Position numbers and translations under genes: made by a program. From NCBI GenBank assembly GCA_013397455.1, contig VYZB01000118.1, forward strand, positions 2,246,846-2,310,845: a stretch of 64,000 nucleotides of DNA, written 5' to 3'. Source of the stretch: Crotophaga sulcirostris (Eukaryota; Chordata; Aves; Cuculiformes; Crotophagidae). Position 1 is the first letter of the stretch; each line of letters begins with the position of its first letter. Below, piece after piece: positions 63,501 to 64,000 of the stretch. The notes beneath the pieces were generated by a model that did no database searches, was not told the origin of the DNA, and was given only the letters and a program-made list of their open reading frames with translations.

Positions 63501-64000
63501 ACTATTCCCAAAGATTTTGAATTAAAGCCTACACATACAGGCCACTGCAACAGGTTAAGACAAAAGTAACTGCAAGCAGGATGGTTGGGGCAAGATCTGC
63601 AATTGTTTTCGCCCCAGGTAATCTCTTGCCTATATAATGGCAAAAAACCCCTTTTGTTTCTGACCACTACAACCGCTGCAAAGATGAACATTGACTTGAA
63701 GACTGTGGAATGATTTAAAAGTGGACAAACAGATTACATCTACACAGACTCCACCAAGTTCTTCAACTATTTGATCTATCAAAGCCACCTCTATCAGATC
63801 TTAGCTGAGCTCCAGTCAACTAGATTTCATTTAGGTCCTGCTCTGTGCCAGATACTGGAAGAAGCTGGTGACAAATTGGATATCTGACCCACAGATATGT
63901 ATCATCGCTTTGGTTTCAGAGACTATCCTGGCAGTTTAAATAAGAACTGAACATAGGCAAGAGACCTGAGCTTTTACTATCTCACGAACGAAAGCCGGGG
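57535..64000 (-). other. ETV1: ETV1 intron, 5' part beyond the window
   Basis: At least 6.4 kb of intron. I searched by eye for the preceding conserved exons (the acidic domain with ELFQDLSQLQETWLAE and the VPDYQAE block) on the minus strand and found neither. It contains a short CA repeat near 58790 and a T-run near 59613-59625. No gene or recognised repeat family is seen. Confidence 0.7.

Noticed and set aside
57535..64000. Searched for the upstream ETV1 exons encoding the N-terminal acidic domain
   Set aside because: No minus-strand match to the conserved N-terminal blocks was visible, so no exon is claimed.
1..64000. CRISPR arrays, phage or bacterial operons, tRNA or rRNA genes
   Set aside because: No regularly spaced repeats, no prokaryotic gene layout, and no recognisable structured RNA gene was seen; the window is vertebrate nuclear DNA.

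Overview
This is nuclear DNA of a vertebrate, most likely a bird. It is AT-rich and intron-dominated. The younger interspersed repeats are 3' fragments of CR1 LINEs that end in the 8-bp tail repeats typical of avian CR1 (attctgtg, attctatg, actgtgaa types). The tail variant at about 32.5 kb looks more like non-galliform birds than chicken, but that is a weak inference from memory.

One protein-coding gene is recognised: the 3' part of ETV1 (ER81), a PEA3-group ETS transcription factor, on the minus strand. Eight coding exons run from 57534 down to 26689 and carry 398 complete codons. This matches residues 80-477 of the 477-residue human protein, recalled from memory. The first ~79 residues are not found in 57535-64000 and should lie beyond the right edge. 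All exon phases fit. Residue numbers of known regulatory sites (S191, S216, K228, K257, K317, S334) fall exactly where expected when the 69-bp exon at 39070-39138 is counted.

Layout: 1-24.1 kb is intergenic sequence downstream of ETV1, with CR1 copies at 2.7-4.1, 16.5-16.8 and 18.6-19.4 kb (the last nested in a much older CR1-like copy) and several faint ancient SINE/MIR-like fossils. About 24.1-26.7 kb is the likely 3' UTR. 26.7-57.5 kb holds the exons and seven introns, with CR1 or older repeats at 32.5, 36.9-38.1, 42.5-43.2, 46.7 and 55.3 kb. 57.5-64 kb is further ETV1 intron.

The most notable observation is that the in-frame 69-bp exon at 39070-39138 lacks a usable donor: the +1 base is T instead of G in an otherwise consensus site. 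The next 69-bp exon (36619-36687) is flanked on both sides by perfect 16-bp copies of a CU-repeat. Both exons are symmetric (phase 1/1), so skipping either keeps the frame. No CRISPR, phage, bacterial or novel multi-gene system is present. Apart from ETV1 and the CR1 remnants, the short ORFs look like chance.
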